Assembly: GCA_029880025.1 (NCBI GenBank)
Contig: JAOUPE010000090.1
Location: 1 to 6,815 of the forward strand
DNA length: 6,815 bases
DNA from: Caldifarciminota bacterium
GTDB taxonomy: Bacteria; Hydrothermota; Tepidihabitantia; Tepidihabitantales; JAOUPE01
Direction: 5' to 3'
Shown here: one piece after another, positions 1-5,161 of the stretch
Numbering within the stretch: the stretch's first letter is position 1
Layout of the letters: each line of letters starts with the position of its first letter
Program-made: the position numbers and the translations under genes
The notes under the pieces: generated by a model
What the model was told of the DNA's origin: nothing
The model's input: the letters and a program-made list of their open reading frames with translations, nothing else
The model's database searches: none

Positions 1-584
1 TTCTTTTTGCCGAAAATGAGCGGTTTTATACCATGAGCGTCACGAAAGGCTAAAATTCCTTTGTTGGCAATAAGGGCAACTACCGAATAACTGCCTTTTA
101 CTCTTTTGAACACACCTTCAACTGCACCAAAAACCGATTTTGAGCCAAATGACTTTATATTTCTTTTCGATATCTCATCGGCTAAGACATTGAGAATCGC
201 TTCACCATCCGAATAAGAGTTGAGCTGGCGAAAAGAATTTTTAGCCAAATCTTCACGTAAATCAAAATAATTGGTCACATTGCCATTATGGACCAGGGCA
301 ATGCCGAACGGGGCGTTGACAAAAAATGGCTGGGCGTCTTCAATACTGCCCGGACCAACGGTCGGATAACGGACATGACCGATGCCGGCTTTGCCGACCA
401 GCCGGGATAGATTCTTCTCATTAAATATCCGACTGACCAGACCATTACCTTTTTTCAGATGAAACATTTCATCATAAGTGATGATGCCGGCTGAATCCTG
501 ACCCCGATGCTGCAAAGCGATTAAACCTTCATATAATTCGGATACGGCTCGGGTTCGATTAAAGATGCCTAAAACACCGCACAT
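1..584 (-). CDS. purF: Amidophosphoribosyltransferase, N-terminal glutaminase part (partial)
   Basis: Catalyses the first committed step of purine synthesis, in which glutamine-derived ammonia converts PRPP to phosphoribosylamine in the cytoplasm. The 194 codons present cover the class II glutamine amidotransferase domain; the PRTase domain lies beyond the left edge. The protein starts MCGVLGIF, so Cys2 becomes the N-terminal nucleophile after Met removal, with no propeptide (E. coli type rather than B. subtilis type). Other visible motifs are HRGQDSAG (26-33), NGLVS (47-51), GIGHVRYPTVG (67-77, with the glutamine-binding Arg), HNGNVTN (99-105, oxyanion-hole Asn-Gly), SYSDGEA (123-129, the Asp corresponding to E. 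coli D127) and RDAHGIKPL (181-189). The ATG at 584 is fixed by the Cys2 requirement. No Shine-Dalgarno precedes it; instead a promoter ends 7 bases upstream, suggesting a leaderless message. GlyA in this window supplies one-carbon units to the same pathway, but the two genes are not in one operon. Confidence 0.95.
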   Translation of the reverse strand, partial: MCGVLGIFNRTRAVSELYEGLIALQHRGQDSAGIITYDEMFHLKKGNGLVSRIFNEKNLSRLVGKAGIGHVRYPTVGPGSIEDAQPFFVNAPFGIALVHNGNVTNYFDLREDLAKNSFRQLNSYSDGEAILNVLADEISKRNIKSFGSKSVFGAVEGVFKRVKGSYSVVALIANKGILAFRDAHGIKPLIFGKK

Positions 585-591
585 GTATTTT

Positions 592-620
592 ATTTTACTA
601 CTTAATGCTCAAAAAGTCAA
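592..620 (-). promoter_or_regulatory. Sigma70-type promoter of purF, giving a leaderless transcript
   Basis: On the minus strand a TTGACT -35 box (620-615) is followed by a 17-base spacer and a TAAAAT -10 box (597-592). The predicted transcription start is at 584-585, which is the A of the purF ATG or the base before it. This fits with the absence of a Shine-Dalgarno. The box matches and spacing are seen directly; the activity is inferred. Confidence 0.65.
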
Positions 621-712
621 TCTTGGGGGATAGTGACCAGCGAGAATAGAATGGATAATCAGATTCTTCAGTCTCCTTTTTCTCTTCTTTCTCATTTACT
701 CCCGTAATGACA

Positions 713-752
713 GTTTGGTAGCCGCAACCTTTAGGTTGCGTTTCTTTTTCTT
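713..752. repeat. Short palindromic element with T-rich tail
   Basis: Bases 723-740 read CGCAACCTTTAGGTTGCG, a perfect 7-8 bp stem with a 2-4 base loop. On the plus strand it is followed by a T-rich run (741-752), so it looks like an intrinsic terminator in that direction, but no plus-strand gene ends here. From memory, GTAGCCGCAACC..GGTTGCG palindromes occur as dispersed intergenic repeats in several uncultured bacterial groups, which explains it at least as well. On the gene-bearing minus strand it is preceded by the A-rich complement and has no U-run after it, so it is not a terminator for the antitoxin operon. Confidence 0.45.
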
Positions 753-770
753 AGGCAGACTACAGCTACT

Positions 771-797
771 TCTGATGTCTCTGCTATCTCTGCGGTT
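771..797. repeat. Fragment of the ACC-CAGAGA intergenic repeat family
   Basis: On the minus strand this reads AACCGCAGAGATA followed by AGCAGAGACATCAGA, resembling the ACCACAGAG-type units at 4999-5119. A near-identical piece lies at 6775-6792 and lacks only nine internal bases (GTCTCTGCT on the plus strand). It is a decayed single unit with no inverted partner. Confidence 0.4.
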
Positions 798-808
798 AAA
801 ATATTGCA

Positions 809-871
809 TTATTTGATTGTATCAGATTTGGGGACCATGTAGTACTGGTTCTGGGCATAACGTTTGATTTT
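809..871 (-). pseudogene. Remnant of the 3' end of a divIC/ftsB-type gene
   Basis: The minus strand encodes KIKRYAQNQYYMVPKSDTIK and a TAA stop at 811-809. This matches YIKRYAHDRYGMVPKSDTLK of the intact gene at 1594-1959. Over 19 codons (868-812 against 1674-1618) 44 of 57 bases agree. Nine codons are identical, five differ silently, and five change the residue. An in-frame TAG (877-875) lies two codons upstream of the first matching residue pair, and nothing resembling the coiled coil or membrane segment precedes it, so only the C-terminal tail survives. The conserved RYA...MVPK motif typical of DivIC/FtsB tails is kept. The high share of silent changes suggests this piece diverged while part of a functional gene, rather than being a recent copy of its neighbour. 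Confidence 0.7.
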
Positions 872-963
872 AGTCTAGGTCAAATGTCATTTTAATCATG
901 GTCTTGAAGTTCTAAAAATTGCACTTGCCATAAATCAATTTAGTTCTATGTTCACTAAGGAGA

Positions 964-1227
964 CTAAGCTTTTTGCTTTTGTAATTTTTCCTGCACCCAT
1001 AAGTTTAACAATGTATCCGGAGATATACCCCGTTTTCGGGAGATAGCCTGGATTCTTGCTGATAATTCGTTGTCCAAGGCATAATAAGTAACTTCGGATT
1101 GGATATCCACTTCAAATTTTTTAGGCTTGGTTCGACCCCAATATTCAGCAAGGTCATGCCTATCCCAAAATTCACCAATTTCCTTATAGGTCTTGGCTTT
1201 TGAAATGGAAGTTTTATTTCTTTTCAA
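964..1227 (-). CDS. CopG/BrnA-type antitoxin
   Basis: Likely antitoxin and autorepressor of the type II pair with the gene just upstream. From the TTG at 1227 it has 87 residues. The N-terminal half has EIGEFWDRHDLAEYW (16-30), the signature of the CopG-antitoxin/BrnA group, followed by KKFEVDI (36-42). The C-terminal half, VTYYALDNELSARI and SPDTLLNLWVQEKL (46-82), fits a ribbon-helix-helix DNA-binding fold. The start was chosen because GGAGG (1232-1236) lies 4 bases upstream of the TTG; the in-frame ATG at 1245 lies before this site and would add MLKGGN, which is the ribosome-binding site being translated. The frame overlaps the toxin's 3' end by 14 bases, giving toxin-first order as in brnTA and implying translational coupling. 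Family placement is by motif recognition; the biological target is not determined. Confidence 0.85.
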   Translation of the reverse strand: MKRNKTSISKAKTYKEIGEFWDRHDLAEYWGRTKPKKFEVDIQSEVTYYALDNELSARIQAISRKRGISPDTLLNLWVQEKLQKQKA

Positions 1228-1501
1228 ATTTCCTCCTTTCAACATCAGTCATATTTCGGGCGGATAGAATAAGTGCCCGTTTATCTTTTTTGTATACAAA
1301 GAAAACGATTAAATAACGTCCTGAAGCAGTTCGTCCGAGTGCTGAATAGACATCTTCACCTCTTTGGAATCCCTTTTCAACAAAACGAAATCGAGGTCTA
1401 CTGGTAAGAACCTCTCGGACTTCATGTTGTTTAACCCTGTGTTTCTGTTCGAGTTTCTCAATAATTTCTTCAAGCCAAACAAGTCCACTAATCTTTAATA
1501 T
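1214..1501 (-). CDS. BrnT-like (RelE-fold) toxin with no canonical start codon
   Basis: Ninety-five codons run open from an ATA at 1501 to TAA at 1216-1214. Recognisable stretches are GLVWLEEIIEKLEQKH (6-21), EVREVLTSRPRFRFVEKG (27-44), GEDVYSALGRTASGRYLIVF (48-67) and RALILSARNMTDVERRKF (75-92). These match the small BrnT/DUF4258-like toxins that pair with CopG/BrnA antitoxins; members of this fold are typically RNases. Length and domain are complete. The frame has no ATG, GTG or TTG before the conserved region. A stop (TAA, 1522-1520) lies seven codons upstream of the ATA, and the only in-frame ATG is near the C-terminus. An AAAGGA site (1513-1508) is suitably placed for the ATA at 1501. 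Either ATA (possibly a mutated ATG) is used inefficiently, or expression depends on the tiny frame ending one base upstream, or the toxin is silenced. The coding call is firm; the start is not. Confidence 0.75.
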   Translation of the reverse strand: MLKISGLVWLEEIIEKLEQKHRVKQHEVREVLTSRPRFRFVEKGFQRGEDVYSALGRTASGRYLIVFFVYKKDKRALILSARNMTDVERRKFEKK

Positions 1502-1502
1502 G

Positions 1503-1532
1503 TTATATTCCTTTCGTATTTATTTTCATCAT
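1503..1532 (-). other. Possible nine-codon upstream frame (leader) of the toxin
   Basis: ATG at 1532 opens MMKINTKGI and stops at TAA 1505-1503, leaving one base before the toxin's ATA at 1501. The promoter at 1542-1569 predicts transcription from about 1534-1535, so this ATG would be practically leaderless. It could couple translation into the toxin. It could also be the toxin's original 5' end, put out of frame by a single-base indel. A frame this short could equally be chance. Confidence 0.25.
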
Positions 1533-1541
1533 ATAACTTTA

Positions 1542-1569
1542 ATAATAACGACTTCTTCAAACTGGTCAA
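1542..1569 (-). promoter_or_regulatory. Promoter of the toxin-antitoxin pair
   Basis: TTGACC (1569-1564), a 16-base spacer and TATTAT (1547-1542) match the sigma70 consensus at four to five of six positions in each box. The expected start is about 1534-1535, just before ATG 1532 and about 33 bases before the toxin frame. The site lies between divIC's stop and the toxin, so the pair can be transcribed independently of eno-divIC. Confidence 0.5.
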
Positions 1570-1593
1570 GATTTTCGCAGTCAGGTTAGTGTC

Positions 1594-1959
1594 TTAGGGG
1601 TTTGACGGAGTTTTATCTTTCAAAGTATCGGACTTGGGCACCATGCCATAGCGGTCATGGGCATAACGTTTGATATATTCCGGGTTTTTACTTCTTGCAA
1701 TCTTAGCCCGAACCAGTTCAATCCGTATTTTCAAATTCTCGATTTCATTATGGAGTTTTTGGATTTTTAATCGCTTGGCAGTGAGTTTAATAAGACCATT
1801 ATGACCAGGGATAAAGATTAATAATAGAATTACCAGGATTAGAAAGAAGAAGAAAAGCCGCTTTCGTTTTTTTGCGTCTTTTACCGAACGCTGATAAATA
1901 CGTTTATTCCGCCGTCGAATCGGACGATAAGAAGAACGTTTCATTTTATTAGAATTCAT
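1594..1959 (-). CDS. Septum formation initiator, DivIC/FtsB-type protein
   Basis: Small single-pass membrane protein of the divisome; DivIC/FtsB pairs with FtsL and helps activate septal wall synthesis. From ATG 1959 it has 121 residues: a strongly basic cytoplasmic N-terminus (RPIRRRNKR, then KKRKR), one hydrophobic membrane segment (LFFFFLILVILLLIFI, about 35-50), a charged amphipathic stretch consistent with a coiled coil (about 58-90), and the conserved tail RYAHDRYGMVPKSD. No signal peptide is present. The start is uncertain: GTG 1971, ATG 1959 and ATG 1944 are in frame and none has a clear Shine-Dalgarno. It lies 87 bases downstream of eno in the same direction; eno-ftsB/divIC adjacency is common in bacteria and supports the call. 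The 3' end exists in a second, diverged copy at 809-871, on the other side of the toxin-antitoxin pair. Family assignment rests on architecture and the tail motif, because these proteins are poorly conserved. Confidence 0.8.
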   Translation of the reverse strand: MNSNKMKRSSYRPIRRRNKRIYQRSVKDAKKRKRLFFFFLILVILLLIFIPGHNGLIKLTAKRLKIQKLHNEIENLKIRIELVRAKIARSKNPEYIKRYAHDRYGMVPKSDTLKDKTPSNP

Positions 1960-1987
1960 CGCTGAAAGCACTGAAGTAACCGAAAGA

Positions 1988-2004
1988 CACCGAATTATTC
2001 GGTG
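1988..2004. repeat. Perfect small palindrome downstream of eno
   Basis: CACCGAA, a 3-base loop and TTCGGTG form a 7-bp hairpin 43 bases past the eno stop. A direct copy of the right half (TTATTCGGTG) recurs at 2024-2033. On the minus strand TCTTTC follows, which is too weak a U-tract for a confident terminator. It could be an attenuating or mRNA-stabilising hairpin between eno and divIC. Confidence 0.35.
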
Positions 2005-2046
2005 ATTTCAGACCCTTCAATGTTATTCGGTGTTTAATATTCATTC

Positions 2047-3324
2047 TCAATAGATATGAGCAAAAACTTCCTTGCCGATAAACTTTGCACGGCTTTCTTG
2101 TTCAATTCGGATAAGCTGGTTATATTTAGCGGTCCGTTCAGAACGAGCCGGTGCGCCGGTCTTAATCTGACCGGCATTGGTTGCTACGGCTAAATCGGCA
2201 ATAAAGGTATCCTCGGTCTCACCCGAACGATGAGAAATTACGGTCCGGTAGCCAGAACTCTTTGCCGATTCAATACACTCAAGGGTCTCGGTTACGGTGC
2301 CGATTTGATTAAGTTTAATCAGTACCGCATTAGCCACACCTTTTTGAATTCCTTCTTTTACCCGCTGAATATTGGTAACAAAGATATCATCACCAACAAT
2401 CTGAATCTTTTTGTTCAATTTTTTAGTAAAGGCAGCCCAACCCTCCCAGTCATCCTGTGAAAATCCATCTTCAATCGAAATTATCGGATAATTATCGACC
2501 CAATTCGAATATACCTCAATCAATTCTTCACCCGAATACTTTTGCTGGTCGAGTTGAAACTCATACTTTTTATCCTTATACAACTCGCTGGCAGCAACAT
2601 CTAAAGCCAGGAAAATATCGTCACCTGGTTCGTAGCCGGCTTTCTCACAAGCCTGCATGATTATTTCTAAAGGTTCTTGATTAGAGTTAAAATCAGGAGC
2701 AAAACCACCCTCATCACCAATGGTGGCAATCATTCCTTTTTCCATCAAAATCTTTTTCAAAGTATGATAAACTTCTGAGGCGCAGCGTATCGCCTCGGTA
2801 AAGGAATCAACGCCCGCCGGCACAATCATATATTCCTGGACATCGAGATTATTAGGCGCATGAACACCGCCATTTATAACATTAAGTAAGGGAACTGGTA
2901 GAGTCCCGGCATCGGTGCCTCCGAGATAACGATAGAGTGGTAATTGCAGATATTGAGCAGCAGCTCGACAAATTGCCATCGATGCCCCTAAAATCGCATT
3001 AGCACCAAGATTGGATTTGTTGTCGGTGCCATCAAGCTCTAAAAGGGTTTTATCAATCAATGTCTGGTTTAGGCAATCCATTCCGATTATTTTCGGACTA
3101 ATGATTTCATTTACATTTTGTACTGCTTTGAGCACACCTTTACCTAAGAATCGTTTCTTGTCATTGTCACGTAACTCTAATGCTTCGTAGGTTCCGGTTG
3201 AAGCGCCGGAAGGAACCTGAGCTCGACCCCGTGCACCACTCGCAATGAAGCAGTCGACTTCAACCGTTGGATTGCCGCGCGAATCTAATACTTCTCGACC
3301 AATAATTTCAGTAATTTCGGTCAT
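2047..3324 (-). CDS. eno: Enolase (phosphopyruvate hydratase)
   Basis: Interconverts 2-phosphoglycerate and phosphoenolpyruvate in glycolysis and gluconeogenesis; Mg-dependent and cytoplasmic. It has 425 residues, the normal bacterial length. Visible landmarks are DSRGNPTVEV (14-23), the metal-loop Ser42 in PSGASTGTYEA, HAPNNLDVQE ending at substrate-binding Glu164, GDEGGFAPD with general-acid Glu205, metal ligands Asp242, Glu285 and Asp312, catalytic Lys337 in VLIKLNQIGT, the SHRSGET loop (364-370), and Lys388 in IKTGAPARSER. All catalytic residues are present. The start is ATG 3324, preceded by AAGGAG (3334-3329) four bases away. An in-frame GTG at 3345 would place this ribosome-binding site inside the gene and falls in the adjacent repeat, so it was rejected. 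It is followed by a divIC-type gene. No convincing promoter is visible between glyA and eno, so glyA-eno may be co-transcribed through the repeat. Confidence 0.97.
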   Translation of the reverse strand: MTEITEIIGREVLDSRGNPTVEVDCFIASGARGRAQVPSGASTGTYEALELRDNDKKRFLGKGVLKAVQNVNEIISPKIIGMDCLNQTLIDKTLLELDGTDNKSNLGANAILGASMAICRAAAQYLQLPLYRYLGGTDAGTLPVPLLNVINGGVHAPNNLDVQEYMIVPAGVDSFTEAIRCASEVYHTLKKILMEKGMIATIGDEGGFAPDFNSNQEPLEIIMQACEKAGYEPGDDIFLALDVAASELYKDKKYEFQLDQQKYSGEELIEVYSNWVDNYPIISIEDGFSQDDWEGWAAFTKKLNKKIQIVGDDIFVTNIQRVKEGIQKGVANAVLIKLNQIGTVTETLECIESAKSSGYRTVISHRSGETEDTFIADLAVATNAGQIKTGAPARSERTAKYNQLIRIEQESRAKFIGKEVFAHIY

Positions 3325-3340
3325 TGTTCTCCTTTTTTGA

Positions 3341-3520
3341 AACACAGATTAGCACAGGTATTGCAACAGATAAGCGCAGATAAAGAAGAATTAAACCACG
3401 AGATTAACACAAGATTATCACAAGATTTAATTAAACTAATTATCTTTTCTTTTTTAATCTCGTAAAAATCTGTGAAATCTTGTGGTTTCATTATCTTCTT
3501 CCCTGTGCCCATCTGTGGTA
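3341..3520. repeat. Nested inverted repeat filling the glyA-eno gap
   Basis: Two units lie on each side of a central AT-rich stretch (3428-3452). The outer units are 3341-3391 (CACAGATTAGCACAGG...) and, inverted, 3490-3520 (ACCACAGATGGGCACAGG on the minus strand). The inner units are 3393-3427 (AAACCACGAGATTAACACAA...) and, inverted, 3453-3488 (AAACCACAAGATTTCACAGA). The repeat begins one base past the glyA stop and ends six bases before the eno ribosome-binding site. A transcript from glyA to eno would fold this into a long imperfect hairpin. An open frame of 63 codons through it is made only of repeat and is not a gene. The type resembles degenerate intergenic repeats of several uncultured bacterial lineages. 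Confidence 0.7.
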
Positions 3521-3521
3521 T

Positions 3522-4835
3522 CTACTTTGCCAATGAATCATAAATAGCTCGGCGTTCGGCATAGAGCGGGAAGGATTCGACCAATTCTTTCACCGCAGCG
3601 TTAACCTCAGTGTAGACTTTTTCGTTACCGATATTGCTTAATACTTTATCAATCAATTGACCAATCTTTTTCATTTCCGGTTCTTTCATGCCGCGGGTGG
3701 TTAATGCTGGGGTGCCTAAACGGATACCAGAGGCGATGAATGGTTTTTGCGGGTCAAAGGGGATAGTGTTACGATTAACCGTAATATTCGATTTTCCCAA
3801 AGCCCGTTCCGCATCTCTACCGGTAATATTCTTGTTTCGTAAATCAACCAGCATCAAATGGGTGTCGGTTCCACCCGCCACCAGACGATAACCCAGACCG
3901 GACAGAGTATCGGCAAGAACTTTTGCATTGTAAATAATCTGCTTCTGATACTGCTTGAAATCATCGCTGAGCGCTTCTTGAAAACATACTGCTTTAGCTG
4001 CAATCACATGCTCTAAAGGACCACCCTGCATTCCCGGGAAAGTCATCTTATCAATCGCTTCGGCATGTTTTGCCTTGCACATGATGATGGCACCTCTTGG
4101 TCCTCTTAAAGTTTTATGGGTTGTGGTTGTGATGACATCGGCATAAGGAACTGGCGAGGGATGAAGACCGGCTGCCACAATCCCGGCAATATGAGCAATG
4201 TCGGCTACCTGAACCGCACCAACTTCATCGCAAATTTCCTGGAACTTATCAAAATAAAGCGTCCTCGGATAAGCACTGGCACCAGAGACAATAATCTTTG
4301 GCTTATGCTCTGTTGCCATTTTTAAGAGTTCGCCGTAATCGAGCATCTCGGTCTTCTGGTCGACTCCATAATGAATCACATTGAAGTATTTACCGGAAAA
4401 ATTGACCGGATGACCATGCGAAAGATGCCCGCCGTGGGAAAGATTAAGACCGAAGATGGTATCGCCTGGATTAGCCAAAGCAAAATAGGCTGCCATATTG
4501 GCTTGGGTGCCAGAATGGGGTTGGACATTAGCATGGTCAGCCCCAAATAATTTTTTGGCTCGCTCAATCGCAATACGTTCTGACATATTGACGAATTCAC
4601 AACCGCCGTAATAACGACCGTCTTTAGCAAAATTGATATTACCCTGTTTGTCACGAGAAAAGGGATAGCCTTCGGCATACTTGTTAGTTAAGACCGAACC
4701 TAAGGCAGCCAATACCGCTTCGGAACAAAAATTTTCCGAAGCGATTAATTCTAAAGTCGAATGTTCACGATTCGTCTCTTTTCGAATCGCCTCAAAAATT
4801 TCCGGGTCAATTTTTGCTAACAATTCTTCTTCCAT
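3522..4835 (-). CDS. glyA: Serine hydroxymethyltransferase
   Basis: PLP enzyme converting serine and tetrahydrofolate to glycine and methylene-THF, the main one-carbon source for purines, thymidylate and methionine. It has 437 residues. Visible motifs are LIASENF (30-36), NKYAEGYP (51-58), RYYGGCE (74-80), VQPHSGTQAN (104-113), LSHGGHLSHG (132-141), VADIAHIAG (210-218, with the PLP-nitrogen Asp212), TTTTHKTLRGPRG (236-248, with PLP lysine Lys241), FPGMQGGP (266-273) and SGIRLGTPA (369-377, with the carboxylate-binding Arg372). Between YAEGYP and RYYGG there are 15 residues (FSRDKQGNINFAKDG) where E. coli has two, an insertion beside the folate/substrate entrance. The start is ATG 4835 with GGAGG five bases upstream; the TTG at 4847 overlaps that site and was rejected. 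eno follows downstream in the same direction, separated only by a hairpin repeat. Confidence 0.97.
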   Translation of the reverse strand: MEEELLAKIDPEIFEAIRKETNREHSTLELIASENFCSEAVLAALGSVLTNKYAEGYPFSRDKQGNINFAKDGRYYGGCEFVNMSERIAIERAKKLFGADHANVQPHSGTQANMAAYFALANPGDTIFGLNLSHGGHLSHGHPVNFSGKYFNVIHYGVDQKTEMLDYGELLKMATEHKPKIIVSGASAYPRTLYFDKFQEICDEVGAVQVADIAHIAGIVAAGLHPSPVPYADVITTTTHKTLRGPRGAIIMCKAKHAEAIDKMTFPGMQGGPLEHVIAAKAVCFQEALSDDFKQYQKQIIYNAKVLADTLSGLGYRLVAGGTDTHLMLVDLRNKNITGRDAERALGKSNITVNRNTIPFDPQKPFIASGIRLGTPALTTRGMKEPEMKKIGQLIDKVLSNIGNEKVYTEVNAAVKELVESFPLYAERRAIYDSLAK

Positions 4836-4914
4836 TATTTCCTCCAATACAACAGACGCTCAACGCATATGCCTTACGCTTGACGCAAGGTTTCTACTAA
4901 ATACATCTCGTTAA

Positions 4915-4951
4915 CTTGACATAGCTTAAGGGTAGATGTGAAAAAGTCAAG
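4915..4951 (-). promoter_or_regulatory. Possible glyA promoter with an overlapping dyad
   Basis: On the minus strand TTGACT (4950-4945), a 16-base spacer and TAAGCT (4928-4923) form a promoter with a good -35 and a poor -10. The -35 is embedded in a 6-bp inverted repeat (CTTGAC at 4915-4920, GTCAAG at 4946-4951). The leader of about 80 bases that would result contains a small imperfect hairpin around 4874-4890 before the ribosome-binding site. No riboswitch class was recognised in it. Confidence 0.3.
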
Positions 4952-4998
4952 GGTAAAAATGCAAGTGACTGACCAAACACAAAATAAAGAAGCAAGAA

Positions 4999-5119
4999 AC
5001 CACAGAGGGCACTGAACACACAGAAAGTAAGAAAGAAACTTTAATGGATTTTATTGTCTTCGGTGCTTTAAGTATCTTCAGTGGTTAATTCTTCTTTCGC
5101 GTTTTCGTGCTTTCGTGGT
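4999..5119. repeat. Second nested inverted repeat, ACCAC..GA type
   Basis: The left unit reads ACCACAGAGGGCACTGAACA and ends in GAAAG near 5026. The right side, read on the minus strand, has ACCACGAAAGCACGAAAACG (5119-5100) and a further unit, ACCACTGAAGATACTTAAAG, ending near 5063. Together there are three diverged units of about 26-33 bases, one on the left and two inverted on the right. They belong to the same general family as 3341-3520 but are not copies of it. The repeat occupies the middle of the 326 bases between the PDO and glyA genes; the remainder holds only the weak glyA promoter and leader. Confidence 0.6.
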
Positions 5120-5161
5120 AATTTTTTCTATGCTAATCTTTGGTTTGTTTGAATCTGAAGT

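Noticed and set aside
609..695. 28-codon minus-strand frame (MRKKRKRRLKNLI...) with GGGAG just upstream
   Set aside because: The Shine-Dalgarno is only about three bases from the ATG, the frame runs into the purF promoter, and the start is a purine-rich low-complexity tract. Probably chance.
713..752. Intrinsic terminator for a plus-strand gene
   Set aside because: The hairpin and T-run fit, but no plus-strand gene exists upstream, so it is listed as a palindromic repeat instead.
2230..2660. Two plus-strand frames opposite eno
   Set aside because: They are antisense shadows of the well-conserved enolase frame.
3321..3512. 63-codon minus-strand frame between glyA and eno
   Set aside because: It consists of the nested inverted repeat and the eno ribosome-binding site, and has no protein-like composition or start signal of its own.
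3341..3520. CRISPR array
   Set aside because: Units are inverted, degenerate and without regular spacers, and no cas gene is present.
3688..4914. Plus-strand and alternative-frame openings over glyA and its leader
   Set aside because: Shadows of glyA; no family resemblance and no ribosome-binding site of note.
4836..4920. Folate or glycine riboswitch in the glyA leader
   Set aside because: The leader is short, and I could match only one small imperfect hairpin, not the conserved core of either riboswitch.
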